64,000 bases of DNA from Bradyrhizobium sp. Ce-3 (lineage in GTDB: Bacteria; Pseudomonadota; Alphaproteobacteria; Rhizobiales; Xanthobacteraceae), in contig NZ_BQUV01000007.1 of NCBI RefSeq assembly GCF_022835695.1, forward strand, positions 372,001 through 436,000, given 5' to 3'. The position numbers were made by a program, and so were the translations under genes. This document shows, one piece after another, positions 45,036-54,694 of this stretch (the first letter of the stretch is position 1; each line of letters starts with the position of its first letter). A model generated the notes under the pieces. It was not told the origin of the DNA and made no database searches. It saw only the letters and a program-made list of their open reading frames with translations.

Positions 45036-48000
45036 TTATGCCAGCCCGGCGTCCAGCGCGGGGGCGGGAATCTCCATCATTTCAGGGGTTTCGGTCCAGA
45101 GCAGGGCGGCGTGAATGATCCTTTGGGGATAAAGCTTGGCCAGCACCGCACGGTACAGCGCGAGCTGCCGGATATAACCCTTGGGGGCCTCGGCGGCGGT
45201 CTTGGGCGGGGCGTGGTTGGTCTTGAAATCGACGATCAGGACCTCGTTCGGCGTCACCACCAGGCGGTCGATCTGGCCTGAGACCAGCGCCTTCGGCCGG
45301 CCCGGCCGCTCCAGCCGGCCCACGATCGAGACCTCGGCACGGCTGCCGGGAGCAAACACCGGCGCGAAGCGCAGATCGACGGTCAGGGCGACCACTTGCC
45401 GAGCCAGCGCCGCGCGCTCTTCCTCGCTCCAGCCATCGGCGTTACGCGCAAGATAGCCGAGCGCCGCGCCGAGCCGTCGTTCCACCGCGACATCGGGAAG
45501 TGACTGCAGCAGGCGATGCACCAGCGTGCCGCGTTGCAGGGCGCGGGCACGCAGTTGCACCGATTCGCCGGTGCGGATCGGGTGGCTGTCGGCATCGGCC
45601 GGATCGGACGGGCGCAGCACGCCCGCGGCGGCGGCTTCCGGTGCGGCCGCGGTCCGCAGCCAGGACGGCAGCGCGATCGGCGCCACGGCCGTCGACGCCG
45701 CAGCCCCGGTGAGATCGCCGGCGTCGTCCGGCCGCGAATAGCGCATCACCTTGCCGGCCGGCGTCTCGAGCTCCTCGAGCTTCAGCCCGGCATTGGCGAG
45801 CCCCTTGGTGATCAGATCGTACCAGGAGGATTTCCGCACCGTGCTCATGTTGCCGGGCATGCAGCCGCCGACGATCAGCCGGTCGGCCGCACGGGTCATC
45901 GCGACATAGAGCAGCCGGCGATACTCGTCCTCGGTGTCGCCGAGCATCGCCTTGCGCGCATCAGCCACATTGGGCGGATCCTCGGCCTTCTTGCCGGCCC
46001 ACACCACGACGCCGGGCGCGTTCGGCGCGGCGTTGCCCTGCGGCAGATGGATCAGCCGCAGCCGCTGCGTGTCGGAGGGCGAGGTCGTGGTGTCGACCAG
46101 GAACACGACAGATGCTTCGAGGCCCTTGGCGCCGTGCACCGTCATGACGCGAACCTCGTCGCGCGAAATCTCCATGTCGCGCTTCACCTCGGTGTCGGCG
46201 GCGCGCAGCCAGGCGATAAAGCCCTGCAGCGAGGCCGGCGCCTTGCGCTCATAGCCCAGCGCGAGCTCGAGGAATTCGTCGAGCGCGTCATTGGCCTCGT
46301 GGCCGAGCCGGCGCAGGATGCGCGCGCGCCCGCCGTCGCCGCCGAGCAGCCAGGCGTAGAACGCGAACGGCGTCTCCTCGGTGAAGCGGCGCTCGCATTG
46401 TTCGAGCCGGCGCAGCGCGGCCCAAAGGCGTTCGTCGTTCGGCGCCTGCGCGGCCAGTGCCTCGCGCAGCGAGCCGCGGCGGTTGTGTGCCAGCTTGAAC
46501 AGATCGTCATCGTCGAGGCCGAACAGCGGGCTCTTCAGCGCCACTGCGAGCGCGAGGTCGTCCTGCGGCAGCAGCAGCGCGTCGGCGAGGTTCATCAGGT
46601 CGATGATCGCGATGTGTTCGGTCAGCTTCAGCCGGTCGGCGCCGGCGACCGGGATGCCCGCGTGCTTCAGCGCCTGGATCACCGCGTCGAAGGCGTTGCC
46701 GCGCCGCCGCACCAGGATCAGCATATCGCCATAGCGCAGCGGCCGCCGCCCGCCTTCGCTGCCGGTCATGGTGCCGCTCTCGACCAGGCGCTTGATCTCG
46801 GCCTGGATCCGCCGCGCCAGCTTCACCTCGGGGCTGGTCACCGCCACGCCGTCGAACGGCGCCCGCCAGCCTTCGATGTCCTGGCGATCATCGGCGACCG
46901 CGAGATCCCAGAGCTCGATCAGGCTCGGGCCGGCGTCGGTCATCGCATTGTGGATCGGATAGCCGTTCTCGACCGCATGAATGCTGCGGAAGATCTCCTG
47001 CTCGCGGAACACATGGTCGACCGAATGCAGGATCACCGGCCCCGAGCGGAACGAATAGGTGAACGACACCGGATCGAATTTCAGCCCGGCTTCCTCGAAC
47101 CGCCGCTTCAGCTCGCGGCGGCGCAGGTCGAATTCGCGGGGTGCGGCGCCCTGGAACGAGAAGATCGACTGCTTTTCGTCACCGACCGCGAACACGGTGC
47201 GCACCAGGCCGTCGCGCGCGCCGGCGCCGGAGGTGAATTCCGAGATGATGTGCGCGACGATGTCCCATTGCCGCGGGCTGGTGTCCTGCGCCTCGTCGAT
47301 CAGCACGTGATCGACGCCGCGGTCGAGCTTGTAATGCACCCAGCCCGAGGAGACGCGGTCGAGCATCGCCAGCGTCTTGTCGATCAGGTCGTCATAGTCG
47401 AGCAGGCCGCGCTCCAGCTTCTCGCGCCGGTAGTGCGCCGCCGCCGCGGTCGCGATGTGGATCAGCGCTTCGGTGCGATCGCGCGCCACCACGGCGCGGC
47501 GGCGCTCGATCAGGGGACCGAGCCGGTCGATCTCCGCTTCGAACCGGTGGCCGGCAATGGGGTTCTTCTTGATGAAGCTGTTGGTGATGACGGAGGCGCG
47601 CGGCGCGCGGTCGTCGGTCAGGAACACGCCGAGATATTCGTCGACCTGGGCCGCCCCGGTGAAGGTCAACGCGCTGCGCAGCCGTTCAGCCTGCTTCTGA
47701 TCCGCCTTGCTGCTGGTGTCGAGCAGCGTCGCCAGCTCCTTCCAGCCCGACCGCGGCAGGTTCGGTCCGTCGACGATCTCGCGCTCGACATCCTCGATGC
47801 GAATATCGGCGGAGACGCCGAGCGCGGCCGACATCTGCGCGGCCGCGGCCGCGGCGCTGCCGGCGGCGTCGGTCCAGGCCATGAAATGGTCGCGGCTGAG
47901 GCAGGCCTCGCGGACCACCTCCTTGAAGGTGACGTCGGCGGCATTTGCCATCGCCGTCCGCAGCGCGCGGCCGATCGGACTGTCGGGAATCCGCGAGGCC

Positions 48001-48512
48001 TCGAGGAACACCGCCAGATTGGCGCGTTCCATCATCTCGTTCTGGTCGCGGTCGTCGAGCACGGCGAAGCGCGCCGGCACGTTGGCCTCGAACGGAAACT
48101 GTTGCAGCAAACGGGTGCAGAGCGCGTGGATGGTCTGCACCTTCAGTCCGCCCGGCGTCTCCAGCGCGCACGCGAAAAGCTTGCGGGCCTCGCGCCGCAG
48201 CGAAGCGGATGGATGCGCGATGCCGGTCTCGCGGATCGCGGCATCGAGCGCGGTGTCATCGAGCGTCACCCAATGGCCGAGCGTGGTGAAGACGCGTTCG
48301 GCCATGTTGGCCGCGGCGGCCTTGGTGAAGGTGATGCAGAGGATCTTTTCCGGCGGCACGCCTGACAGCAGCAGGCGGATCACGCGCTGCACCAGCACAT
48401 GGGTCTTGCCCGAGCCGGCATTGGCCGACACGAAGGTCGACGCCTTCGGATCGGACGCGCGCGCTTGCGCGTCGCGAACCGCCGGCGGGATCGGTCTGAT
48501 CGCCTTCACCAT
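45036..48512 (-). CDS. addA: Double-strand break repair helicase AddA
   Basis: AddA is the UvrD-type helicase-nuclease subunit of AddAB, the alphaproteobacterial counterpart of RecBCD. The 1158-residue protein has Walker A SANAGSGKTHVL (about 29-40), VLIDEAQDTSPRQWD (Walker B), VFAVGDEKQSIFSFQGA, VMTVHGAKGLEA and RLLYVAMTRAADRLIVGG helicase motifs, and a C-terminal PD-(D/E)XK nuclease with EVLIVDFKTNHAP and YIRQLALYRAVL. It starts seven bases inside the end of addB. The start MVKAIRPIPP is chosen because the upstream extension is antisense-like sequence of addB. Confidence 0.97.
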   Translation of the reverse strand: MVKAIRPIPPAVRDAQARASDPKASTFVSANAGSGKTHVLVQRVIRLLLSGVPPEKILCITFTKAAAANMAERVFTTLGHWVTLDDTALDAAIRETGIAHPSASLRREARKLFACALETPGGLKVQTIHALCTRLLQQFPFEANVPARFAVLDDRDQNEMMERANLAVFLEASRIPDSPIGRALRTAMANAADVTFKEVVREACLSRDHFMAWTDAAGSAAAAAAQMSAALGVSADIRIEDVEREIVDGPNLPRSGWKELATLLDTSSKADQKQAERLRSALTFTGAAQVDEYLGVFLTDDRAPRASVITNSFIKKNPIAGHRFEAEIDRLGPLIERRRAVVARDRTEALIHIATAAAAHYRREKLERGLLDYDDLIDKTLAMLDRVSSGWVHYKLDRGVDHVLIDEAQDTSPRQWDIVAHIISEFTSGAGARDGLVRTVFAVGDEKQSIFSFQGAAPREFDLRRRELKRRFEEAGLKFDPVSFTYSFRSGPVILHSVDHVFREQEIFRSIHAVENGYPIHNAMTDAGPSLIELWDLAVADDRQDIEGWRAPFDGVAVTSPEVKLARRIQAEIKRLVESGTMTGSEGGRRPLRYGDMLILVRRRGNAFDAVIQALKHAGIPVAGADRLKLTEHIAIIDLMNLADALLLPQDDLALAVALKSPLFGLDDDDLFKLAHNRRGSLREALAAQAPNDERLWAALRRLEQCERRFTEETPFAFYAWLLGGDGGRARILRRLGHEANDALDEFLELALGYERKAPASLQGFIAWLRAADTEVKRDMEISRDEVRVMTVHGAKGLEASVVFLVDTTTSPSDTQRLRLIHLPQGNAAPNAPGVVVWAGKKAEDPPNVADARKAMLGDTEDEYRRLLYVAMTRAADRLIVGGCMPGNMSTVRKSSWYDLITKGLANAGLKLEELETPAGKVMRYSRPDDAGDLTGAAASTAVAPIALPSWLRTAAAPEAAAAGVLRPSDPADADSHPIRTGESVQLRARALQRGTLVHRLLQSLPDVAVERRLGAALGYLARNADGWSEEERAALARQVVALTVDLRFAPVFAPGSRAEVSIVGRLERPGRPKALVSGQIDRLVVTPNEVLIVDFKTNHAPPKTAAEAPKGYIRQLALYRAVLAKLYPQRIIHAALLWTETPEMMEIPAPALDAGLA

Positions 48513-51500
48513 TCCTCGATCCCCAGGCCGCCGGCCGCGGACCATTCCTTGATCCGCGCGAGGTCGTCATAGGCGCCGTAACGATTGGCCCACATCGAGA
48601 GGTTCAGCGAGGTGTAGGCCTGGCTCTCGTCGTCGAAGGCGCGGATCAGGGCTTCCAGCTTGCGCCGCGCGCTGTCGGCGGCTTCATCGGGCGGCTGCGG
48701 CGTGTCGCTGGTCTTGATCTTCAGCTCCAGCGAACGCTGCTCGCCCGGCGGGTTGTTGCCGCTCAGCCTGACATAGACGAGGTCGCCGACCGAGGAGTCC
48801 GCCGGGATATCCGCAAAGCCGCCCTCGCGCAGGATCGCCGCTTCCAGCGTCAGCTGCGGCGACAGCCCCATGCGCACCTGCTTGCCGGTCGGCGGTTGGC
48901 CGGTCTTGTAGTCGAGGATCGCAAAGCTGCCGTCGTCGCGCCGCTCGATACGATCGGCACGCGCGGAGAGGGTGAACGTCCTGGCATCGTCGAGCGGAAT
49001 CCCGATCTCGCCGCGGATCTCGGCCTTGATCGCAGCGATGCTGCCGCGCCGGGCCTGTTCCCATTCGGCAAACCACCCCGCGATGCGCTGGAAGCGCGGC
49101 CACCACAGCGCGCGCGCCTCGGGCCGCTCCATCAGCGGCGCAAAATGTTTGGCCCCGATATCGCGGAGCGCGCTCTTGATGTCGTCAGGCAGCGCACCGG
49201 CGTAAGTTTGCGTGAACTCGCCGAGCGATTCGTGGATTGCGGAGCCGCGATCCGCTGCCGACAGCGGCATGTCGACGGGATCGAGCGGATCGAGCTTCAG
49301 GATGTAGCGCGCGTAGATCGTGTAGGGATCGCGCAGCCAGTCCTCGATCGCGGTCACCGACATTTTCAGCGGCCGCGCCTCGCGCGGTGGCCGCGGCTCC
49401 GGCTGCGGGATCGGCGCGACGGTGTCGGGCCGGTCGAGCTCGGCGGCATATTGCACGTAAATCTCGCCGGCCGACGTCGCGGCCTTCCAGCGCGCTTCGC
49501 CCGCGACCGCCTCTAACCGATGCAGGAAGCGCGAGGCGACCGCCGGCGCGCCGCCGACTTTTGCGGCGTGGGTCAGGACCACCTCGTCATGACCAAGCAG
49601 TTGCGCGAAGTCGTGCGCGGAGAGGCCGATGCGCCGTTCCGGGAGATCGAGCCCGAGCTCGTGCCGCATCGGCCGGCTCAGCCACGGATCGACCCGCGGC
49701 GCCGGCGGCCAGACGCCCTCGACCAGGCCGCCGAGGATGACGCGATCCGATTCGGTCAGGCGCGCCTCGAGCTGGCCGAAGATGTTGAGCTGCGCGCGCG
49801 CCGATTCCGGCCGCCGCACCATGCGGTCGGCGAACGCCGTCTGGAACACCTCGGGATAATCTGACAGCGGCGTCGCCAGCCCGCTCGGCTGCTGCTTGGC
49901 GAGCAGCTCGTCGAAGGCGGAGGCCAGCGATGCGCCGGCGCGCTCTTCGAACACCATGGCGACGCCATTCTGGTCGGCCGACAGCGCGATCAACGCCTCG
50001 CGATGACGCGCGGCCAGTTCGGCGAAATCATACGGCTTTGACGACGCCATGCCTTCGAGCGGCGCCAGCGCCGTCTGCAATCTGGCGATCAGGCCCTCGG
50101 CCTGATTGAGCTCGTTGTCGCGCAGCCGCGCGCGTGGCTCCATGGCGTGCAGCGACGAGGTCTCGCCGCCATGCAGTTTGACCAGCTCGGCGCGGAAGCG
50201 CGCGAAGTCGCGGGCGAGGCCGCTGGTTCCGGCTTGCGGCCGCGTGCCGCGGAGCAGCGCGATCTCCAGCACCTCGATCGCGCGCTTCAGCGCGCCATGG
50301 GCGCCGCCGAGCCGCAACAGCGGATGCTTGAGCAGCGCGAGCAAGGTCGGCGGCTCCAGCCCCTTGGCCGCGGCCTCCGCGGTGAGGCGGGCGAACACGC
50401 CGGCCGGGGTCTCGATCAGCGCATCGCCGCCGGAATCGTCGAACTCCAGCTTCCAGCGCGTCAGCGAGGCCATCACGCGGCGCGCCAGCGCGCGATCCGG
50501 CGTCACCAGCGCGGCCGATTTGCCGAGGTGCCGCGCCTCGCGCATCGCAACTGCAATGGCCAGCGCCTCCATCTCCGGATTGGGCGCCTCGACCACGGTG
50601 AGATTGCTCATCCCGGCCGAAATCCGCGCCACGATCTCGGGCCGCTCCAGCCGGTCGTGCCACTGCGCGGTCGCGGTCGAGGGCCGCATCGTCTCCGACA
50701 CCAAGACCTCGCGTCCCTGCGGCGCAGGCTCGGCCAGGCTCTCGACATCGCGGCGCTTGATGCCGAAGCGGTCGAGCAGGGCCTGCATCGCGAATTGCGG
50801 GTGGTTCGACGAGGGCGGCGTTTTGAACCGGCCGTCGTCGCCGCGCTCGCCGCCGATCGTGTCCCAGCTGTCCTCGTCGAGATCGGTGTCGAGCCCGGGC
50901 AGCACCACGGCGCCGTTCCGAAGCTTCGCGACCGCATGAAGAAATTTCGCCGTCGCCGGCATCGAGCCGGTCGAACCGGCTGCGATCACCGGTCCCGCAT
51001 GATGCGCGGTCAGCCGCGCCGCTTCCGCCTCGATCAGCTGATCGCGCCGTGCCGCCGGTTCGATCCGGCCGATCTCCTTGAGGTAGTTCGGCCAGGCATC
51101 GCGCGCGATGCGCAGGAATTCCAGCGAGTGCTGCCAGTATTTGTCGAGCTGGTCCGGCACCAGCCGGTCCAGCGCGCGCCAGTCGACGCCGCGCGTCACC
51201 ATGTCGTCCATCAGCCGCGCCAAATCGCCGGCGAGCTGCAAGGTCGAGGCCGGGCCGCCCACCACCAGCGGCGCCGACACCGGCGTCTTGGCCCAGGCGG
51301 CGACCAGATGCGCAAGCGTCAGCCGCCGCTCGAGCTCGCCGAGCCTTGGCGGGATCTCCAGCGGCGCGGCGCCGCCGACGTCCTCGCCCTGATCGGCGAA
51401 GGCAAGCTCGTCCTCGTCGATCTCGCCGAGCGCGACGATGCGCGGCAGCACCGCGGCATCGGAATCGAGCACGTCGAGGAATATCTCGCGCGCCAGCCGT

Positions 51501-51652
51501 CCGGCGCGGCGGGTCGGCAGATAGAGCGTGGCGTTGGCGAGCCTGGCCGGATCGTTGCGCGCCTCGAATCCCGAGACCAGCCGGCCATCAACCAGCGCCG
51601 CAATCACGGTGCGCAGGAACGGCGCGGAAACGGGAACGCTGAAGACGCGCAT
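48506..51652 (-). CDS. addB: Double-strand break repair protein AddB
   Basis: AddB is the partner of AddA. The 1048-residue protein is of the alphaproteobacterial AddB type: N-terminal helicase-like region with degenerate motifs (no proper Walker A is visible; LYLPTRRAGRLAREIFLD is at the corresponding place) and a C-terminal nuclease with SVTAIEDWLRDPYTIYARYILKLDPLD and FAILDYKTGQPPTGKQVRMGLSPQLTLEA (PD-(D/E)XK motifs). Such AddB proteins supply the second nuclease and Chi recognition. The ATG MRVFSVPVSAPFL has AAGG upstream; a longer frame to 51709 is less likely. Confidence 0.95.
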   Translation of the reverse strand: MRVFSVPVSAPFLRTVIAALVDGRLVSGFEARNDPARLANATLYLPTRRAGRLAREIFLDVLDSDAAVLPRIVALGEIDEDELAFADQGEDVGGAAPLEIPPRLGELERRLTLAHLVAAWAKTPVSAPLVVGGPASTLQLAGDLARLMDDMVTRGVDWRALDRLVPDQLDKYWQHSLEFLRIARDAWPNYLKEIGRIEPAARRDQLIEAEAARLTAHHAGPVIAAGSTGSMPATAKFLHAVAKLRNGAVVLPGLDTDLDEDSWDTIGGERGDDGRFKTPPSSNHPQFAMQALLDRFGIKRRDVESLAEPAPQGREVLVSETMRPSTATAQWHDRLERPEIVARISAGMSNLTVVEAPNPEMEALAIAVAMREARHLGKSAALVTPDRALARRVMASLTRWKLEFDDSGGDALIETPAGVFARLTAEAAAKGLEPPTLLALLKHPLLRLGGAHGALKRAIEVLEIALLRGTRPQAGTSGLARDFARFRAELVKLHGGETSSLHAMEPRARLRDNELNQAEGLIARLQTALAPLEGMASSKPYDFAELAARHREALIALSADQNGVAMVFEERAGASLASAFDELLAKQQPSGLATPLSDYPEVFQTAFADRMVRRPESARAQLNIFGQLEARLTESDRVILGGLVEGVWPPAPRVDPWLSRPMRHELGLDLPERRIGLSAHDFAQLLGHDEVVLTHAAKVGGAPAVASRFLHRLEAVAGEARWKAATSAGEIYVQYAAELDRPDTVAPIPQPEPRPPREARPLKMSVTAIEDWLRDPYTIYARYILKLDPLDPVDMPLSAADRGSAIHESLGEFTQTYAGALPDDIKSALRDIGAKHFAPLMERPEARALWWPRFQRIAGWFAEWEQARRGSIAAIKAEIRGEIGIPLDDARTFTLSARADRIERRDDGSFAILDYKTGQPPTGKQVRMGLSPQLTLEAAILREGGFADIPADSSVGDLVYVRLSGNNPPGEQRSLELKIKTSDTPQPPDEAADSARRKLEALIRAFDDESQAYTSLNLSMWANRYGAYDDLARIKEWSAAGGLGIEEW

Positions 51653-51731
51653 GGGCTGCCTTGTTCGAATCAGGCGCCAATATAGGGAGCGGCGGCGGTC
51701 GTTAGCCACCCCTGCCGGTCAACATGACAGC

Positions 51732-52652
51732 TCAATGCCGCAGTCGGTCGGCGCAGCGGTCGACGGCATCCAGGAACCAGCGCAGCGCCGGATCCTGGCC
51801 GGCGCGGCTGGCATTGATCAGGTCGATCGCGAAGGCGGGGATGTCGATCGGCGGCATCACGACGGCAATGTCGGCGAGATGCGTGAAGCGGCGGGCGACA
51901 CGCTCGGCGATCGTGGCGATGAGATCGGTGCCCGTGACCGCGAAGGGAACGGCCACCACATGGGCCAGCGTCACCGCCACCCGCCGCGTCAGTCCATGCC
52001 GCGCCAGCAGCGCGTCGATCACGCTCGGCAGGCCGTCGCCGCCGGCCGCCGAGAACAGCGCGTGCGGCAGCGTCGCATAATCTTGCAGGCTCAGCCGTTC
52101 CGATCGGCCCGCGCGCGCCATGTCGCGGACGCAGACGAAGCGTTCCTCGAACAGCCGGTGCCGAACGCAGCGCGGCGAGTCCGGCAAATGGCCGCCGATC
52201 AGCACATCGAGTTCGCCGCGTTCGAGGTTCGCCAGCGCCGCGCTCGCGTCGGTCAACGGGCGCACGGCAAGGTCGATGTTGGGCGCTTCCGTGCGCAACA
52301 GGCGGGTCAGTTCCGGCACCAGAACGAGATCACCGTAGTCGGTCGCGGCGATGGTGATGCGCCGTCGTGCGGTGGTCGGATCGAACTCCTGGTCCGGCGC
52401 CAGCGCGCCCCGGATCTGGCGCAACGCTTCGCCGATCGGCCCGGCCAGCGCCAGCGCCTTTTCGGTCGGCTGCATGCCCGCGCCGGCACGCAGGAACAGT
52501 TCGTCGGCAAAGAGCGAGCGCAGCCTGCGCAGCGCGCTGCTCATCGACGGCTGGGCGAGGCCAATGCGCTCGGCTGCGCGGGTGACGTGGCGCTCCTCCA
52601 TCAGCGCCTCGAAGGCGACAAGCAGATTGAGATCGACGGCAGCTAAATTCAT
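51732..52652 (-). CDS. LysR family transcriptional regulator
   Basis: The 306-residue LysR protein has the winged HTH MNLAAVDLNLLVAFEALMEERHVTRAAERIGLAQPSMSSALRRLRSLFADELFLR (first 60 residues; NodD-like DLNLL start) and a periplasmic-binding-like effector domain (about 90-300). It diverges from the BASS transporter gene with a 72-bp gap and most likely controls it and the DUF2891 gene. AT-rich sequence with ATTTACATATGCATT lies between them. The ligand is unknown. Confidence 0.92.
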   Translation of the reverse strand: MNLAAVDLNLLVAFEALMEERHVTRAAERIGLAQPSMSSALRRLRSLFADELFLRAGAGMQPTEKALALAGPIGEALRQIRGALAPDQEFDPTTARRRITIAATDYGDLVLVPELTRLLRTEAPNIDLAVRPLTDASAALANLERGELDVLIGGHLPDSPRCVRHRLFEERFVCVRDMARAGRSERLSLQDYATLPHALFSAAGGDGLPSVIDALLARHGLTRRVAVTLAHVVAVPFAVTGTDLIATIAERVARRFTHLADIAVVMPPIDIPAFAIDLINASRAGQDPALRWFLDAVDRCADRLRH

Positions 52653-52724
52653 CGCAACAATAATGCATATGTAAATAATCGATTTCAACAATGATTTGCC
52701 CGGCCCTATGATCGTTGTCGGGGC

Positions 52725-53672
52725 ATGGCGATGAGGCCTGAAGATTTGATGCGATCATTGGAAAGGCTGGTGCCTCGCGGCCCAACCTTGTTGATCATCG
52801 GCGTCCTGGCCGGGCTGGCTTTCCCTGCCCTGGCGGATGGCGCGCGCCCGCTGATGGCCGCTGCGATCTTCGTTCTGGTGCTTGGCACCTTTCTCCAGGT
52901 CGATGGCGTGGCATTCCGGCGCGCCTTGCAGCGCCCGCTGGTCTGGCTGCTGTTGCCGGCGCTGGCGATGCTGGCCTGTCCGCTTGCGGTCGGCCTCGCC
53001 GCACGCGGCGCCGGAATTCGGCCGGAGCTGATCGTCGCGCTGGTGCTGTCGGTGTGCGCGCCGCCATCGAGCGGCACCGCGGCGGTCGCACGCATGCTCG
53101 GCTTCGACGCGACCATTCCGCTCGCGGTGACGCTGCTGTCGATGGCGCTGGCACCGGTCACCGTGCCGCTGATCGCCGCGGGATTTGCCGATCTCGCAAT
53201 CGATCCGCTGGCGCTCGCGACGCGGCTGGCGCTGCTCGTTGGCGGCGCGGGTGCGCTGGCGTTGCTGCTGCGCCATCACGCCAGCGCGCGATTGGTGCAG
53301 CATGCGCGCACCATCGACGCCATCGTGCTCGCCTCGCTGTTGCTGTTCGCCGTTGCCACCATGGCCGGGGTGCGTGCCCAGATCGAGACGCAGCCGGTTG
53401 CTGCGGCGACCTGCGTCGGGCTCGCCTTCGCCTGCAACGTCGCCCTGCAATTGCTTGGTGCGCTGCTCACACCGGGCAATCTGGCTGCGCGGCTGACCAG
53501 TGGCCTCGTTCTCGGCAACCGCAATGTCGGATTGGTCTGGTCGGCGATGGGCGCGGCGGTGTCGCCGATGACGGCGCTGTTCTTCGCGGCCACCCAGTTT
53601 CCCATCTATATGACGCCGCGGCTGATCGAACTGCTGGTTCGGCGCGCGCCGAAGGAGAAGACCTCACCATGA
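52725..53672 (+). CDS. Bile acid:sodium symporter (BASS) family-like transporter
   Basis: The 315-residue membrane protein has nine to ten hydrophobic segments. SVCAPPSSGTAAVARMLGFD resembles the crossover region of BASS/arsenical-resistance-type carriers, and SGLVLGNRNVGLVWSAMG resembles the second crossover with its GNRN motif. It probably imports an organic anion with Na+; substrates range from bile acids to pantoate and keto acids, and cannot be inferred. It overlaps the DUF2891 gene by four bases and is divergent from lysR. MAMRPEDLM leaves three possible Met starts. Confidence 0.8.
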   Translation: MAMRPEDLMRSLERLVPRGPTLLIIGVLAGLAFPALADGARPLMAAAIFVLVLGTFLQVDGVAFRRALQRPLVWLLLPALAMLACPLAVGLAARGAGIRPELIVALVLSVCAPPSSGTAAVARMLGFDATIPLAVTLLSMALAPVTVPLIAAGFADLAIDPLALATRLALLVGGAGALALLLRHHASARLVQHARTIDAIVLASLLLFAVATMAGVRAQIETQPVAAATCVGLAFACNVALQLLGALLTPGNLAARLTSGLVLGNRNVGLVWSAMGAAVSPMTALFFAATQFPIYMTPRLIELLVRRAPKEKTSP

Positions 53673-54682
53673 GCGAGACGATCCTGACCGAAGACCTCGC
53701 CGTCCGCTTTGCCCGCGTTGCGCTCGGCCATGTCACCCGCGAATATCCGAACAAGCCGGATCACGTGCTGGCGGGGCCGCAAGATGCGCGCACGCCGCGC
53801 GAGCTGCATCCGGTGTTCTTCGGCAGCTATGACTGGCATTCCTGCGTCCACAGCTACTGGATGCTGGCCCGGCTGCTGCGTCGCTATCCGGCATCCGACG
53901 TGGCGAGTGAGATCCGCGCTCTGTTCGACGCGCAGTTCGTAGCGGAGAAGGTTGCCGCCGAATGCGCTTATCTATCGGCGCCGACCGCGCGCGGCTTCAA
54001 GCGCCCTTATGGCTGGGGCTGGCTGCTGAAGCTCGCGGCAGAACTCACGTCATTTGACGAGACGCGGTGGCGTGAGCAGATCGCGCCGCTCGCCGCAACC
54101 TTCGCGCAGCGCTATCGCGATTTCCTGCCGCTTGCCACCTATCCGGTGCGGGTCGGCACCCATTTCAACACGGCGTTCGGGCTTCGGATGGCCGCCGACT
54201 ACGCGGCAGTGACGCAGGACGATGCGCTCAGTGCGCTGCTGCGCGACACGGCGCTGCGCTGGTATGGCGCCGATCAGGACTGCCCCGCCTGGGGCGAGCC
54301 GAGCGGCGACGATTTCCAGTCGTCCGCGTTGATCGAAGCGGAGTGCATGCGCCGGCTGCTCCCGCCCGGCGAATTCAGCTCCTGGTTCGATCGCTTCCTG
54401 CCGCGGCTCGCGCAACGCGAACCCGCAACCTTGTTCCGGCCCGCCACGGTCACCGATCGCTCCGACGGCAAGCTGGCGCATCTCGATGGGCTCAATCTCA
54501 GCCGTGCCTGGTGCTGGCGTTCGCTGGCCGTTGCGTTGGGGGAGGATGATGCGCGCCGTCCGATTCTGCTCGATGCCGCGCGCCGCCATCTCGACGCAGG
54601 TCTGCCGCATATCGCGGGCGACTATATGGGCGAGCATTGGCTGGCGAGCTTTGCGGCGCTCGCGATCGACGCGGAAGGCTGA
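53669..54682 (+). CDS. DUF2891 family protein
   Basis: The 337-residue soluble protein contains the DUF2891 signatures HPVFFGSYDWHSCVHSYWMLARLLR (residues 49-73), RPYGWGWLLKLAAEL, VRVGTHFNTAFGLRMA, DFQSSALIEAECM and HLDGLNLSRAWCW. It is predicted to be an all-alpha (alpha/alpha) toroid like glycoside hydrolases or lanthionine cyclases, with conserved His/Asp/Cys facing inward. No activity is established. Its coupled translation with a BASS transporter suggests it acts on whatever that carrier brings in. Confidence 0.9.
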   Translation: MSETILTEDLAVRFARVALGHVTREYPNKPDHVLAGPQDARTPRELHPVFFGSYDWHSCVHSYWMLARLLRRYPASDVASEIRALFDAQFVAEKVAAECAYLSAPTARGFKRPYGWGWLLKLAAELTSFDETRWREQIAPLAATFAQRYRDFLPLATYPVRVGTHFNTAFGLRMAADYAAVTQDDALSALLRDTALRWYGADQDCPAWGEPSGDDFQSSALIEAECMRRLLPPGEFSSWFDRFLPRLAQREPATLFRPATVTDRSDGKLAHLDGLNLSRAWCWRSLAVALGEDDARRPILLDAARRHLDAGLPHIAGDYMGEHWLASFAALAIDAEG

Positions 54683-54694
54683 GGGCGGCGCCGC

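Noticed and set aside
45516-48365. 949-codon open frame on the plus strand inside addA
   Set aside because: It is the antisense shadow of a well-conserved helicase; composition is Arg/His/Gln/Ala-rich and no motif is present.
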